The notes under the pieces: generated by a model
Databases searched by the model: none
Seen by the model: the letters and a program-made list of their open reading frames with translations, nothing else
What the model was told of the DNA's origin: nothing
Part shown: positions 38,050 through 46,526 of the stretch, one piece after another
Position numbering within the stretch: position 1 is the first letter of the stretch
Layout of the letters: every line of letters begins with the position of its first letter
Program-made: the position numbers and the translations under genes
Assembly: GCF_003075415.1 (NCBI RefSeq)
Contig: NZ_QDAH01000010.1
Coordinates: 1-64,000, forward strand
Direction: 5' to 3'
Length of the DNA stretch: 64,000 bases
Origin: Microvirga sp. KLBC 81
GTDB taxonomy: Bacteria; Pseudomonadota; Alphaproteobacteria; Rhizobiales; Beijerinckiaceae

Positions 38050-38154
38050 GTCATCACCGGCCTTGTGCCGGTGATCTCGATCACGAGATGCCGCACCTTT
38101 CCAATCGAGATGGCCGGGACAGATCCCCGGATCAAGTCCGGGGACGGCCATGAC
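38050..38154. repeat. Dispersed palindromic repeat family A, copy 7
   Basis: GTCATCACCGGCCTTGTGCC at the left, as in copy 6, and a longer right arm holding both GGCCGGGAC and an extra ATCCCCGG..CCGGGGACGGCCATGAC hairpin. It lies between convergent genes. Confidence 0.82.
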
Positions 38155-38238
38155 AAGAAAGTTGCCGATCGGGCAAACGGAGATGACGACCATGCGTGGG
38201 TGCGCCACATCCGTAGCTTGGGCCAGCGTCCGTTTCGC

Positions 38239-38451
38239 TCAACCTTGCCGTTTAGGCTCACGCTTGCGTGCTTTGGGCGACCTCTCCCGGTTCCTTTCGA
38301 ATGTGGCCTTGGCACTGACAGCTTCTTGCCGCGCCGAGCCGCGTGCGTTCTTCAACGCCGCATGCTGCCGGGCTTCCTCATCCGTCGTCAGCACCTGCGC
38401 CAGGAGCGCCTCGAAGTGCGCCTTGGCATCCTCCTTCGACTGTTTCGTCAT
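38239..38451 (-). CDS. Hypothetical basic protein, 70 aa
   Basis: I do not recognise this family. The frame starts with ATG at 38451, eleven bases after the propionyl-CoA synthetase stop, so it is probably co-transcribed. The N-terminal half is a mixed-charge helix (MTKQSKEDAKAHFEALLAQV) and the last 20 residues are very rich in Arg and Lys. Small size, strong charge and no membrane segment could suit nucleic-acid binding, but nothing proves it. Confidence 0.6.
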   Translation of the reverse strand: MTKQSKEDAKAHFEALLAQVLTTDEEARQHAALKNARGSARQEAVSAKATFERNRERSPKARKREPKRQG

Positions 38452-38462
38452 CCTTACGCCTT

Positions 38463-40376
38463 TCAGCCCGCCACGCCCCTGCTCTTCAGCACGTCACTAA
38501 TCTCTTCAAGGATCGCGGGATCGTCGATGGTGGCGGGCATGTTCCATTCGTCGCCGTCGGCGATCTTCTTCATGGTGCCGCGCAGGATCTTGCCTGAGCG
38601 GGTCTTCGGCAGACGCGGCACGGTGATGGCGAGCTTGAAGGCCGCCACCGGGCCGATCTTCTCGCGCACGAGGCCCACCAGCTCCTTCTCGACCTCGTCA
38701 GACGTTTGCTGCACGCCGGATTTCAGCACCACGAAGCCGCAAGGCACCTCGCCTTTCAGCGCATCCTTCACGCCGATCACGGCGCATTCGGCGACTGCCG
38801 GATGGGAAGCGAGAACCTCCTCCATGCCACCGGTGGAGAGACGGTGGCCCGCCACGTTGATGATGTCGTCGGTACGGCCCATCACCCACACATAGCCGTC
38901 CTCGTCGATGTAGCCGGCATCCGAGGTGTTGTAGTAGCCCGGATAGGTAGTGAGATAGGAATCCTTGAAGCGCTCATCCGCCTGCCAGAGCGTCGGCAGG
39001 CAGCCGGGAGGCAGCGGCAGCCTGATGGCGATGGTGCCCATGGCGCCAGGACCCACGGACTTGCCGCCCTCGTCGAGGACGTCGAGCGCATAACCCGGCA
39101 TCGCCACCGTGGGCGAGCCGTGCTTGACGGGCAGCGCACCAAGACCGAGCGGATTGCCCGCGACGGGCCAACCCGTTTCCGTCTGCCACCAATGGTCGAT
39201 CACGGGCACGTCGAGGATGTTCTCGGCCCATCGCACCGTGTCGGGATCCGCCCGCTCGCCTGCGAGGAAAAGAGCGCGGAAGTGCGAGAGGTCGTATTTC
39301 TTGAGAAGATCCGCATTCGGATCTTCCTTCTTGATCGCGCGGAAGGCGGTGGGAGCGGTGAACAGCGTCACGACCTTGTGGTCGGAGATCACGCGCCAAT
39401 AGGCGCCGGCATCCGGCGTGCCCACGGGCTTACCCTCATAGAGAATCGCCGTGCAGCCATGCAGCAGCGGGCCATAGACGATGTAGGAATGGCCCACGAC
39501 CCAGCCGACGTCGGATGCTGCCCAGAACACTTCGCCGGGCTTGACGCCGTAGAAATTGCTCATGGTCCATTTGAGCGCGACCATATAGCCGCCATTGTCG
39601 CGCACCACTCCCTTCGGCTTGCCGGTGGTGCCGGAGGTGTAGAGCACGTAGAGCGGATCGGTGGCTGCAACCGGCACGCAATCGGCGTGTTTGCCTGCAG
39701 CCCTGGCGTTGGCAACCTCCTGCGCCCAGTCGAGATCGCGTCCTTCAACGCGCGAGCATTCGAGCTGCTGGCGCTGATAGATCAGGCAAGCATCGGGCTT
39801 GGTGGCAGCGAGCTGGATCGCCTCATCGAGCAGCGGCTTGTAAGCCACGACCTTCGAGCCCTCGATGCCGCAGGAAGCGGAGAGAATGACCTTCGGCTTC
39901 GCGTCATCGATGCGGGTTGCAAGCTCCTTCGCCGCGAAGCCGCCGAACACCACGGAATGGATCGCGCCGATGCGTGCGCAGGCCAGCATCGCGAATGCAG
40001 CCTCTGGGATCATCGGCATGTATATGATGACGCGGTCTCCCTTCTCGACACCCATGTCGTGCAGCACGGCTGCGAGCGCGGACACCTCGTCCTTCAATTC
40101 GGCGTAAGAAATACTGCGCTTCGCGTTCGTGACGGGGCTGTCGTAGATGATGGCGGGCTGATCGCCGCGCGTTTGCGCATGACGGTCGACGGCGTTGTAG
40201 CAGGTGTTGCACAGCGCACCCTCGAACCAGCGGCCATAGGCACCTGCCTGTGGGTCGAATACCTTATCGGCAGGCCTGAACCAGTCGATCTCCTGGGCGG
40301 CCTCGCGCCAGAACCCTTCCGGATCGGACTTCCAGCGCGCATACACCTCATGATAGCGGCTTTGGGTTGATGGCAT
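38463..40376 (-). CDS. prpE: Propionyl-CoA synthetase (acyl-CoA synthetase, PrpE-type)
   Basis: Activates propionate (and probably acetate) to the CoA thioester via an acyl-adenylate. The 637-aa protein has the AMP-binding loop YTSGTTGKPKGVVRDNGG and WWQTETGWP, then the hinge GRTDDIINVAGHRLSTG and the C-terminal catalytic lysine K596 in PKTRSGKILRGT. The N-terminal YHEVYARWKSDPEGFWREAA and DNGGY after the P-loop favour PrpE over Acs. No prp cycle genes are adjacent. Start at ATG 40376. Confidence 0.9.
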   Translation of the reverse strand: MPSTQSRYHEVYARWKSDPEGFWREAAQEIDWFRPADKVFDPQAGAYGRWFEGALCNTCYNAVDRHAQTRGDQPAIIYDSPVTNAKRSISYAELKDEVSALAAVLHDMGVEKGDRVIIYMPMIPEAAFAMLACARIGAIHSVVFGGFAAKELATRIDDAKPKVILSASCGIEGSKVVAYKPLLDEAIQLAATKPDACLIYQRQQLECSRVEGRDLDWAQEVANARAAGKHADCVPVAATDPLYVLYTSGTTGKPKGVVRDNGGYMVALKWTMSNFYGVKPGEVFWAASDVGWVVGHSYIVYGPLLHGCTAILYEGKPVGTPDAGAYWRVISDHKVVTLFTAPTAFRAIKKEDPNADLLKKYDLSHFRALFLAGERADPDTVRWAENILDVPVIDHWWQTETGWPVAGNPLGLGALPVKHGSPTVAMPGYALDVLDEGGKSVGPGAMGTIAIRLPLPPGCLPTLWQADERFKDSYLTTYPGYYNTSDAGYIDEDGYVWVMGRTDDIINVAGHRLSTGGMEEVLASHPAVAECAVIGVKDALKGEVPCGFVVLKSGVQQTSDEVEKELVGLVREKIGPVAAFKLAITVPRLPKTRSGKILRGTMKKIADGDEWNMPATIDDPAILEEISDVLKSRGVAG

Positions 40377-40486
40377 GGCGTTTCCCCGTTGCAGTCACCG
40401 CATGAGACTTGTGTCTGCCGTTGTGGTAGCAGGCAAAGCTGCCGTGGTCAGCGGCGACTTTCGGCGAGTGCCCTTAAGGTTTTTCA

Positions 40487-41245
40487 ATGATCACCAACCC
40501 TCTTTTTTATGCCGCCGCCATCCCGGCCATCACGCTCATGGGCCTCGCCAAGGGCGGCTTCTCGGGGCTTGGACTTCTCTCCCTGCCGCTGATGGCGCTG
40601 GTGGTCTCGCCGGTGCAGGCAGCTGCGATCACGCTGCCGATCCTCATCGTGCAGGATGTCGTCTCCGTCTGGGCCTATCGTTACACATGGGACAAGCGCA
40701 ACGTGGTGCTGCTGGTGGCGGGAGCGATATCAGGCATCCTCACGGGATATCTCCTGGCAGCGCAGGTGTCGGATGCTGCGATCAAGCTCGCCGTCGGCGT
40801 GATCTCCGTCGCCTTTGCGATCCGCCGGATGGCATTGGAGCGCAGCGCCACTCCGCCGGAGGCAGCTCCCGCCGATACCCCGCGCGGCCTCTTCTGGGGC
40901 TGGGTGACGGGTTTTACCAGCATGATCGCCCATGCGGGCGGGCCACCTTTCCAGATCTACGTGATGCCGCAGAAACTGCCGCGGGATGTCTTCGTCGGAA
41001 CGGGCGCCGTCTTGTTCGCGATCGTCAACTGGATCAAGGTGCCGCCCTATGTGGCGCTCGGCCAGCTCACGACGGAGAACCTTGCCACCGCAGCCGCGCT
41101 TTTTCCGGTGGCGATCGCCTCGACCTGGGCAGGCGTCCTGCTCGTGCGGCGGGTGTCCGGCCAGAGCTTCTACACGGCCGTCTACATTCTGCTGGTGCTG
41201 GTCGGTGCGAAGCTCATCTATGACGGCGCGAGCGCACTCGTCTAG
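40487..41245 (+). CDS. TauE/SafE-family membrane transporter
   Basis: A 252-aa protein with about eight hydrophobic helices and the duplicated family pattern: GLAKGGFSGLGLLSLPLMAL in the first half and WVTGFTSMIAHAGGPPFQIY in the second. Members are proposed exporters of sulfite, sulfoacetate or other organic anions. No sulfur genes are nearby, so the substrate is open. Its TAG stop lies at the first bases of a family B repeat. Confidence 0.9.
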   Translation: MITNPLFYAAAIPAITLMGLAKGGFSGLGLLSLPLMALVVSPVQAAAITLPILIVQDVVSVWAYRYTWDKRNVVLLVAGAISGILTGYLLAAQVSDAAIKLAVGVISVAFAIRRMALERSATPPEAAPADTPRGLFWGWVTGFTSMIAHAGGPPFQIYVMPQKLPRDVFVGTGAVLFAIVNWIKVPPYVALGQLTTENLATAAALFPVAIASTWAGVLLVRRVSGQSFYTAVYILLVLVGAKLIYDGASALV

Positions 41246-41375
41246 CGCATCGTGCGGAACCGAAGGTCCGCGTCAGCGAAAAGTGGACCCGGTTTTCCGC
41301 ATAAACGATGCGCTCCTCTCAAGAATGAGCATCGGACCCAAAAGTGCAAGTCCACTTTAGGGTCCGCTGCTCTAA
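41244..41375. repeat. Dispersed repeat family B, copy 2
   Basis: AGCGCATCGTGCGGAACCGA at the left, with an inserted CGAAGGTCCGCGTCAGCG relative to copy 1, then the shared CGGTTTTCCGC, GATGCGCTCCTCTCAAG and AAAAGTGcaagtCCACTTTAGG parts. The first two bases are the last two of the TauE stop codon. Confidence 0.83.
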
Positions 41376-41450
41376 GGCCTCTTACAAGAAAAAGCCGCCG
41401 CTCCTCAAAGGAAGCGACGGCTCTCGGTGGGAGTGTTTTGAAGATCGTCT

Positions 41451-41633
41451 TTAATGCACCGCCGTATCTGAGCTTCTCAGACGGGTAATCTCATCCTTCA
41501 GTTGGAGTTTCTTCCGCTTCAGTTCCGCGAGTTTCATATCATCCATGGACGGGCTGTTGAGAGCATCCTGGATCTCGCGCTCGATAGCCCGATGCTTACG
41601 CTCAAGCTCCGTCAGATGGTTCTGCAGCGGCAT
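41451..41633 (-). CDS. YdcH-family (DUF465) protein, 60 aa
   Basis: Short helical protein of the YdcH family: MPLQNHLTELERKHRAIERE followed by the family hallmark LKRKKLQLKDEITRL. The ATG at 41633 has AGGAGG seven bases upstream. Function unknown. It is divergent from a second member of the same family at 41822. Confidence 0.88.
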   Translation of the reverse strand: MPLQNHLTELERKHRAIEREIQDALNSPSMDDMKLAELKRKKLQLKDEITRLRSSDTAVH

Positions 41634-41821
41634 GTCAGTTCCTCCTGTTCGATACCTGACAATACTTATTTAGCCAGACTCACTGTGGCGAGTCGAAGGC
41701 AAAATTTGCAAAATCGAGAGGTGAAGATGCGGTCCTCATCTTGCCCTTCGGGAGGCTTGAGAGCATAATTCCGCCCTCTCGCCGGGTCCCTTTAGGACAC
41801 GGACATCTGGATCGATTTTCA

Positions 41822-42022
41822 ATGACCGAACTGGCTGAATTGGAAGCGGAATTGGCGCGCCTCAAGCAGGAGCACCGCGATCTCGACATGGCCATCGACG
41901 CCCTCGAGAGCATGATCGCCGGGGACCAGCTCCAGGTTCAGCGCCTGAAGAAGCGCAAGCTCGTCCTGAAGGACCAGATCATCCGTTTGGAAGACCAGAT
42001 CACGCCCGACATCATCGCCTGA
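41822..42022 (+). CDS. YdcH-family (DUF465) protein, 66 aa
   Basis: Second YdcH paralogue in a divergent pair. It has a longer heptad stretch (ELEAELARLKQEHRDLDMAI) before the same hallmark, LKKRKLVLKDQIIRLEDQI. The ATG at 41822 is the family start; the open frame upstream is not similar. It precedes purE by 97 bases. Confidence 0.87.
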   Translation: MTELAELEAELARLKQEHRDLDMAIDALESMIAGDQLQVQRLKKRKLVLKDQIIRLEDQITPDIIA

Positions 42023-42119
42023 TAAAACTCCTCTTTCGGCGGCAAATGCTTGCCTGCCGTGAGAGCCTTCGCTATGTCCGGCTTTCAAATCCTTAGGCCT
42101 TGAAAGCCGGAGCACATCT

Positions 42120-42611
42120 ATGGCGCAAGCCCCCGTTGCCATCATCATGGGCAGTCAGTCGGACTGGGCGACCATGCGCCACGCCGCCGAGACCCTGGAC
42201 GCGCTCGGCATCGCTTACGATGCCCGAATCGTTTCCGCCCACCGCACGCCGGACCGGCTCGTCGCTTTCGCCAAGGGGGCCAAGGCCGAGGGATTCCAGG
42301 TGATCATCGCGGGCGCAGGGGGCGCTGCGCATCTGCCCGGCATGACCGCCTCCATGACCCCCCTCCCCGTCTTCGGCGTTCCGGTGGAATCGAAGGCGCT
42401 GTCGGGCCAGGACAGCCTGCTCTCCATCGTCCAGATGCCGGCCGGCATTCCGGTGGGAACGCTCGCCATCGGCAAGGCCGGCGCCGTGAACGCGGCACTT
42501 CTGTCCGCCGCCGTGCTCGCTCTCCACGATCCTGCTCTTGCCGGACGGCTCGATGCCTGGCGCAAGCGCCAGAGCGACAGCGTGGCCGAACGCCCCTCCG
42601 ACGAAGGCTAA
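42120..42611 (+). CDS. purE: 5-(carboxyamino)imidazole ribonucleotide mutase PurE
   Basis: Rearranges N5-CAIR to CAIR in purine synthesis. The 163-aa class I protein has [32 protein letters not shown] and the [20 protein letters not shown] loop, all intact. It is followed four bases later by purK, which supplies its substrate. Confidence 0.97.
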   Translation: MAQAPVAIIMGSQSDWATMRHAAETLDALGIAYDARIVSAHRTPDRLVAFAKGAKAEGFQVIIAGAGGAAHLPGMTASMTPLPVFGVPVESKALSGQDSLLSIVQMPAGIPVGTLAIGKAGAVNAALLSAAVLALHDPALAGRLDAWRKRQSDSVAERPSDEG

Positions 42612-42615
42612 CCTC

Positions 42616-43695
42616 ATGATCCGTCCAGGCTGCACCATCGGAATCCTAGGCGGCGGGCAGCTCGGCCGCATGATGGCCATGGCTGCGGCACAGCTCGGCC
42701 TCAAGGCCCATATCTACGCGCCGGAAGAGAACAGCCCCGCCTTCGACGTCGCGGCGGAGGTCACCATCGCTCCTTACGAGGACGAGGCCGCCCTGGTGCG
42801 CTTCGCCAGGGCCGTGGACGTGGTGACGTATGAATTCGAGAACGTGCCGAGCGAAACTGCCGCGACGCTGAGCGCCCACACGCTGCTCGCGCCCAATGCG
42901 CAGGCCTTGGCCGTGTCGCAGGACCGTTTCCTGGAAAAGACTTTCATCTCCGGCCTCGGCATTCCGGTTGCTCCCTTCGCGGGCTTCTCCAACGAGGCGG
43001 AGCTGGATGAGGCCGTGGAACGGCTGGGCCGCCCCGCCGTGCTCAAGACCCGGCGCTTCGGCTATGACGGCAAGGGCCAGGTGATGATCCGGCCCGAGAC
43101 CGATCCTGCCGCCGCCTGGGCCGAGCTGGGCCGCACGCCTTGCATCCTCGAAGGCTTCGTGCCCTTCGAGCGGGAGGTCTCGGTGGTGGCGGCCCGCACG
43201 GCCTCCGGGGCCTTCGCGGCCTATGACCTCTGCGCCAACGAGCACCGCCACCACATCCTCGACACCACGCGGGTTCCGGCGGGCGTCTCGGAAGCGACAG
43301 AAGCCGAGGCGATGCGGATTGCCAAGGCCATCGCCGATGCCCTGGATTATATCGGCGTGCTCGCCGTCGAGCTGTTCCTGGTGACGGAAAACGGACAGGA
43401 GCGCCTGGTGGTGAACGAGATCGCCCCCCGGGTGCACAATTCCGGCCATTGGACCCTCGGCGGGGCCTCAACGTCCCAGTTCGAGCAGCATATCCGAGCC
43501 GTCTGCGGCTGGCCTCTCGGCTCGCCCGCGCGTCTGGGCCGGGTGGAGATGCAGAACCTCATCGGCCATGATGCCGATGAATGGGAGCGGATTCTGGCCG
43601 AGCCCGGCGCTCATCTGCACCTCTACGGCAAAGCCGAGGCCCGTTCTGGCCGCAAGATGGGTCACGTAACCCGAGTTTTCCCTGAAAAGGCTTGA
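42616..43695 (+). CDS. purK: N5-carboxyaminoimidazole ribonucleotide synthase PurK
   Basis: ATP-grasp enzyme that carboxylates AIR with bicarbonate to give N5-CAIR for PurE. The 359-aa protein begins IGILGGGQLGRMMAMAAAQL and contains KTRRFGYDGKGQ and the metal-binding NEIAPRVHNSGHWT. The ATG at 42616 has GAAGG upstream and lies four bases past the purE stop, so the two are co-translated. A terminator-like hairpin follows at 43796. Confidence 0.97.
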   Translation: MIRPGCTIGILGGGQLGRMMAMAAAQLGLKAHIYAPEENSPAFDVAAEVTIAPYEDEAALVRFARAVDVVTYEFENVPSETAATLSAHTLLAPNAQALAVSQDRFLEKTFISGLGIPVAPFAGFSNEAELDEAVERLGRPAVLKTRRFGYDGKGQVMIRPETDPAAAWAELGRTPCILEGFVPFEREVSVVAARTASGAFAAYDLCANEHRHHILDTTRVPAGVSEATEAEAMRIAKAIADALDYIGVLAVELFLVTENGQERLVVNEIAPRVHNSGHWTLGGASTSQFEQHIRAVCGWPLGSPARLGRVEMQNLIGHDADEWERILAEPGAHLHLYGKAEARSGRKMGHVTRVFPEKA

Positions 43696-43795
43696 ACCTT
43701 TTAAAAACTCGGAAGTTGATATCCTGGCGCGGCGCTTTTGTCGGAAGGAACCCTGGACAGGCAAGGCTTCTTCTGGTATCGACGCCAGCCAGATT

Positions 43796-43826
43796 GAGGT
43801 GCGCATGACGCGCCTCGTTTTCTTTT
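43796..43826 (+). terminator. Probable terminator of purEK
   Basis: Eight-bp stem GAGGTGCG / CGCGCCTC (one G-U) with a CATGA loop, followed by GTTTTCTTTT. It lies 100 bases beyond purK and 37 before rpsU, so it could equally attenuate rpsU. Confidence 0.65.
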
Positions 43827-43862
43827 ACACAATCGAAACGGTTCAAAATACGAGGAATTCGC

Positions 43863-44096
43863 GTGCAGGTTCTTGTCCGGGATAACAACGTCGATCAGGC
43901 GCTCCGCGCTCTCAAGAAGAAGATGCAGCGTGAGGGCATCTTCCGCGAGATGAAGCTCCGCGGTCACTACGAGAAGCCGTCTGAGAAGAAGGCCCGCGAA
44001 AAGGCCGAGGCCGTCCGCCGCGCTCGCAAGCTCATCCGCAAGCGCATGCAGCGCGAAGGCCTTCTGCCTTCCAAGCCGCGCACTTCGGCTCGCTAA
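43863..44096 (+). CDS. rpsU: 30S ribosomal protein bS21
   Basis: A 77-aa basic ribosomal protein: [39 protein letters not shown] and an Arg-rich tail. The start is GTG at 43863 with GAGGA upstream. Alphaproteobacteria often have more than one bS21; this is a complete copy. Confidence 0.97.
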   Translation: MQVLVRDNNVDQALRALKKKMQREGIFREMKLRGHYEKPSEKKAREKAEAVRRARKLIRKRMQREGLLPSKPRTSAR

Positions 44097-44142
44097 GACT
44101 TCACGCCGGCCTCTTCTCGAGGCCAGCCCGTCGATTGTGAAT

Positions 44143-44175
44143 CAGCGCCTTCTGCGCAAGCAGGGGCGCTGTTTG
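44143..44175 (+). terminator. Nested hairpin after rpsU, possible terminator
   Basis: CAGCGCC (44143-44149) pairs with GGCGCTG (44165-44171) and encloses CTGC-GCAA-GCAG; only TTTGC follows. Stem strength is good but the T-run is short. Confidence 0.5.
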
Positions 44176-44240
44176 CATGTCTGGGCCCTGCTTCGGCGAC
44201 CTTTTGACCCAAGCCTTTGGCCTTCTGCGGAATTTTATCC

Positions 44241-44269
44241 TTGACACTGCCTTTGTGTTGCCGTGTTTC
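44241..44269 (+). promoter_or_regulatory. Candidate promoter of the TPR lipoprotein gene
   Basis: A perfect TTGACA at 44241-44246 is followed after 17 bases by TGTTTC, a poor -10. It is 68 bases upstream of the GTG start. The strong -35 is the only firm evidence. Confidence 0.35.
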
Positions 44270-44336
44270 ACGGCTGTTAAGGTTTATCCGCTAAACCACC
44301 CCTCACCTTGTTGAGTAACGAAGTTTGGAGACGAAG

Positions 44337-45200
44337 GTGATCGCCCCATCGATTCGCCGTTTTGCACCCTTGAGCCTGGCCCTGACCGCTTTGAGCCTTG
44401 CCGCCTGCAACACGGTGGGAGGCGGCGCCCCCACCCAGCGGATCGCCGTGGTCGAAGAGGACACGCAGGGCACGAGCCAAGTGAACATCGCGTCCCTGTC
44501 CGATGTCATCCAGCGCAACCCGAACGATCCGAGCGCCTATAACACCCGTGGCGCAGCCTATGCCCGCGTGGGCCGCTACAGCGACGCCATGGCGGACTTC
44601 ACCAAGGCGATCCAGCTCGATCCCAACTACGCCCCAGCCTACACGAACCGCGCCCTGGCCCTGCGCCAGACGAACCGGAACGACCAGGCGCTGGCGGACT
44701 TCACTCGCTCCATCCAGGCCGATCCGAATTACGGTCCGGCCTATATCGGCCGCGCCAACCTGCTGCGGACGCAGGGCGCCTATCAGGAAGCCCTGAACGA
44801 CCTGAACATGGCGACCCGCCTCCTGCCCGAATCGGCCGAGGCGCTCCATTCGCGCGGCCTGCTCTATCAGCGCCAAGGCCTGCACCAGCAGGCGATCCTG
44901 GACTTCGACGCCACCATCGACCGCAACCCCTTCGTGGGAGCGCCTTACGCGGCCCGCGGCCAGAGCTACGTGGCGACGAACCAGTTCGACAAGGCCATCG
45001 AGGACTTCAACGCGGCGCTCAACGTCAACAACAAGGACGCCGATTCCTGGGCGTGGCGCGGCGTGGCGATGGAGCGCAAGGGCGACCGCCAGGGCGCGAT
45101 CGAGAGCTATTCCCGCGCGCTCGCCCTCGACAGCTCGAACTCGGTGGCCCGCCAGGGCAATTCCCGCCTCCAGGGCGGCGTGGCGACCCTGTTCCGGTAA
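44337..45200 (+). CDS. TPR-repeat lipoprotein
   Basis: A 287-aa protein starting at GTG 44337 (GGAG six bases upstream; a TTG four codons earlier is a weaker choice). The signal peptide ends in LAAC, making Cys24 the lipidated residue. At least six TPR units follow, for example PSAYNTRGAAYARVGRYSDA and PAYTNRALALRQTNRNDQA. It resembles NlpI-type periplasmic TPR lipoproteins, which in E. coli scaffold peptidoglycan hydrolases; that role is inference. Confidence 0.87.
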   Translation: MIAPSIRRFAPLSLALTALSLAACNTVGGGAPTQRIAVVEEDTQGTSQVNIASLSDVIQRNPNDPSAYNTRGAAYARVGRYSDAMADFTKAIQLDPNYAPAYTNRALALRQTNRNDQALADFTRSIQADPNYGPAYIGRANLLRTQGAYQEALNDLNMATRLLPESAEALHSRGLLYQRQGLHQQAILDFDATIDRNPFVGAPYAARGQSYVATNQFDKAIEDFNAALNVNNKDADSWAWRGVAMERKGDRQGAIESYSRALALDSSNSVARQGNSRLQGGVATLFR

Positions 45201-45219
45201 TCCCGGCGACAGGCGCGGC

Positions 45220-45819
45220 ATGAAGCTCGCTGCCCCTCTCCTGCGGAGCGTCACCGATATTGCGAGACTGCTCGAAGCGCATGCGGATCTGCATGCGCTT
45301 CTTTTGCATGTGGAGAGCCTCGATCTGCCGGATGGCTGGATCGGCGCCGGCTTCATCCGCAATGCCGTTTGGGATGTGCTTCATGACCGCCGCATCGATG
45401 CCTCACGGCCTAATGATGTAGACGTGGTTTTCCTCGATCCCGCCAACACTCATGAGGCGCATGATGTTGCCATTGCGAACAAGCTCCGGTTGCTTGCGCC
45501 GGGCATTCCTTGGGAGGTGAAGAACCAAGCCCGCATGCATCAACGCAACAGGGACGCGCCTTACCCGAGCATGTTCGAGGCCATCGCCTGCTGGCCGGAG
45601 ACCGCCACCGCGATTGCAGCGAGAACGGTGCGAGGCCACGTCGAGATCATCGCGCCTCACGGCATCGATGATCTCGTCAACCTGATCGTAAGGCCGACGC
45701 CTGCGTTTGCTCACAAGATGGATATCTACCGCGCGCGCATACAGGCCAAGAACTGGGCAGTCCGCTGGCCTAGGCTCACCCTCCTGACGGGCAAGGGGGC
45801 CATTCAATCTGCTTCATAG
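45220..45819 (+). CDS. Nucleotidyltransferase-like protein (DUF925 family)
   Basis: A 199-aa protein with the family pattern IGAGFIRNAVWD followed by NDVDVVFLDP, the latter matching a nucleotidyltransferase-type acidic pair. PWEVKNQARMH and SMFEAIACWPETATAIA are also family hallmarks. It starts 20 bases after the TPR gene. The last six bases overlap the convergent GNAT gene. Substrate unknown. Confidence 0.85.
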   Translation: MKLAAPLLRSVTDIARLLEAHADLHALLLHVESLDLPDGWIGAGFIRNAVWDVLHDRRIDASRPNDVDVVFLDPANTHEAHDVAIANKLRLLAPGIPWEVKNQARMHQRNRDAPYPSMFEAIACWPETATAIAARTVRGHVEIIAPHGIDDLVNLIVRPTPAFAHKMDIYRARIQAKNWAVRWPRLTLLTGKGAIQSAS

Positions 45820-46293
45820 TTCCTTCTTCAGGAACGCCACGTAAGGCTCGAAGCCGAACTGGCTGTAGGTGCGCACGGCGCGCTCATTGGCGATGAGAGC
45901 GCCGATCATGAGGCGCTTGAGGCCCGCCTCTTTCGTGAGGCGCTCGGCCTCGTTCAGCAGCATCCGGCCGATGCCTTTGCCGCGCCATTCCTCGTGGATG
46001 ATGAGATCCGTCACCGTGCCGTGGCTGCGGACGTCCGCGGCGACATAGGCGGCATCCTGGTCGAGCGAGAAGCCCATCGCTCCGACGACAACGCCATCAA
46101 TCTCAGCCAGGACGATGCGACCGTTGCGCCGCGTAAGCCGCATCATGAGCTCGTCGTAATAGGCATTGGCTCCATCGTAGTCGCGGCGGCGGTCGCCCAC
46201 GAGATCGGCCTCGAAGACATTGAGCTGATGGATCAGCTCCACGACCGTGTCGCGATCATGAGGCAAGGCTGTGCGCAGGGTGATGGAGGGCAT
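45814..46293 (-). CDS. GNAT-family N-acetyltransferase
   Basis: A 159-aa acetyltransferase. The acetyl-CoA loop appears as VTDLIIHEEWRGKGIGRMLL (R-G-K-G-I-G), followed by an ANERAVRTYSQFGFEPY segment that forms the typical final strand-helix. The substrate cannot be told. It converges with and overlaps the nucleotidyltransferase-like gene by six bases. Confidence 0.9.
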   Translation of the reverse strand: MPSITLRTALPHDRDTVVELIHQLNVFEADLVGDRRRDYDGANAYYDELMMRLTRRNGRIVLAEIDGVVVGAMGFSLDQDAAYVAADVRSHGTVTDLIIHEEWRGKGIGRMLLNEAERLTKEAGLKRLMIGALIANERAVRTYSQFGFEPYVAFLKKEL

Positions 46294-46378
46294 GACGGAA
46301 TCCGGGACGGCTTGAGAGGGCCCCTCTTAAACCAGCTTTCGTACGTTTCGTCATGTCCACTTCGACATGCCCCTCCTC

Positions 46379-46467
46379 GTCATGGCCGGGCTCGTCCCGG
46401 CCATCCCGATGAAGAAGGGCGTTGCGCCTGGCAGAAGCGAGATCACCGGCACAAGGCCGGTGATGAC
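46379..46467. repeat. Dispersed palindromic repeat family A, copy 8
   Basis: GTCATGGCCGGGCTCGTCCC at the left and AAGGCCGGTGATGAC at the right, in the same order as copies 1 and 2. It lies in the 233-base gap upstream of the GNAT gene and beyond the pntB terminator. Confidence 0.85.
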
Positions 46468-46477
46468 GATGACGGGC

Positions 46478-46506
46478 AAAAAAATGCCCGGCTTCGTGCC
46501 GGGCAT
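46478..46506 (-). terminator. Terminator of the pnt operon
   Basis: The nine-bp stem ATGCCCGGC / GCCGGGCAT (46484-46492, 46498-46506) is followed on the minus strand by seven T (46484-46478). It starts 20 bases after the pntB stop. Confidence 0.92.
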
Positions 46507-46526
46507 CGTTTCGTGTGTCGCAATGA

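Noticed and set aside
38706-40370. 554-codon plus-strand frame opposite prpE
   Set aside because: Shadow of the synthetase gene, with no plausible ribosome site and no recognisable domain.
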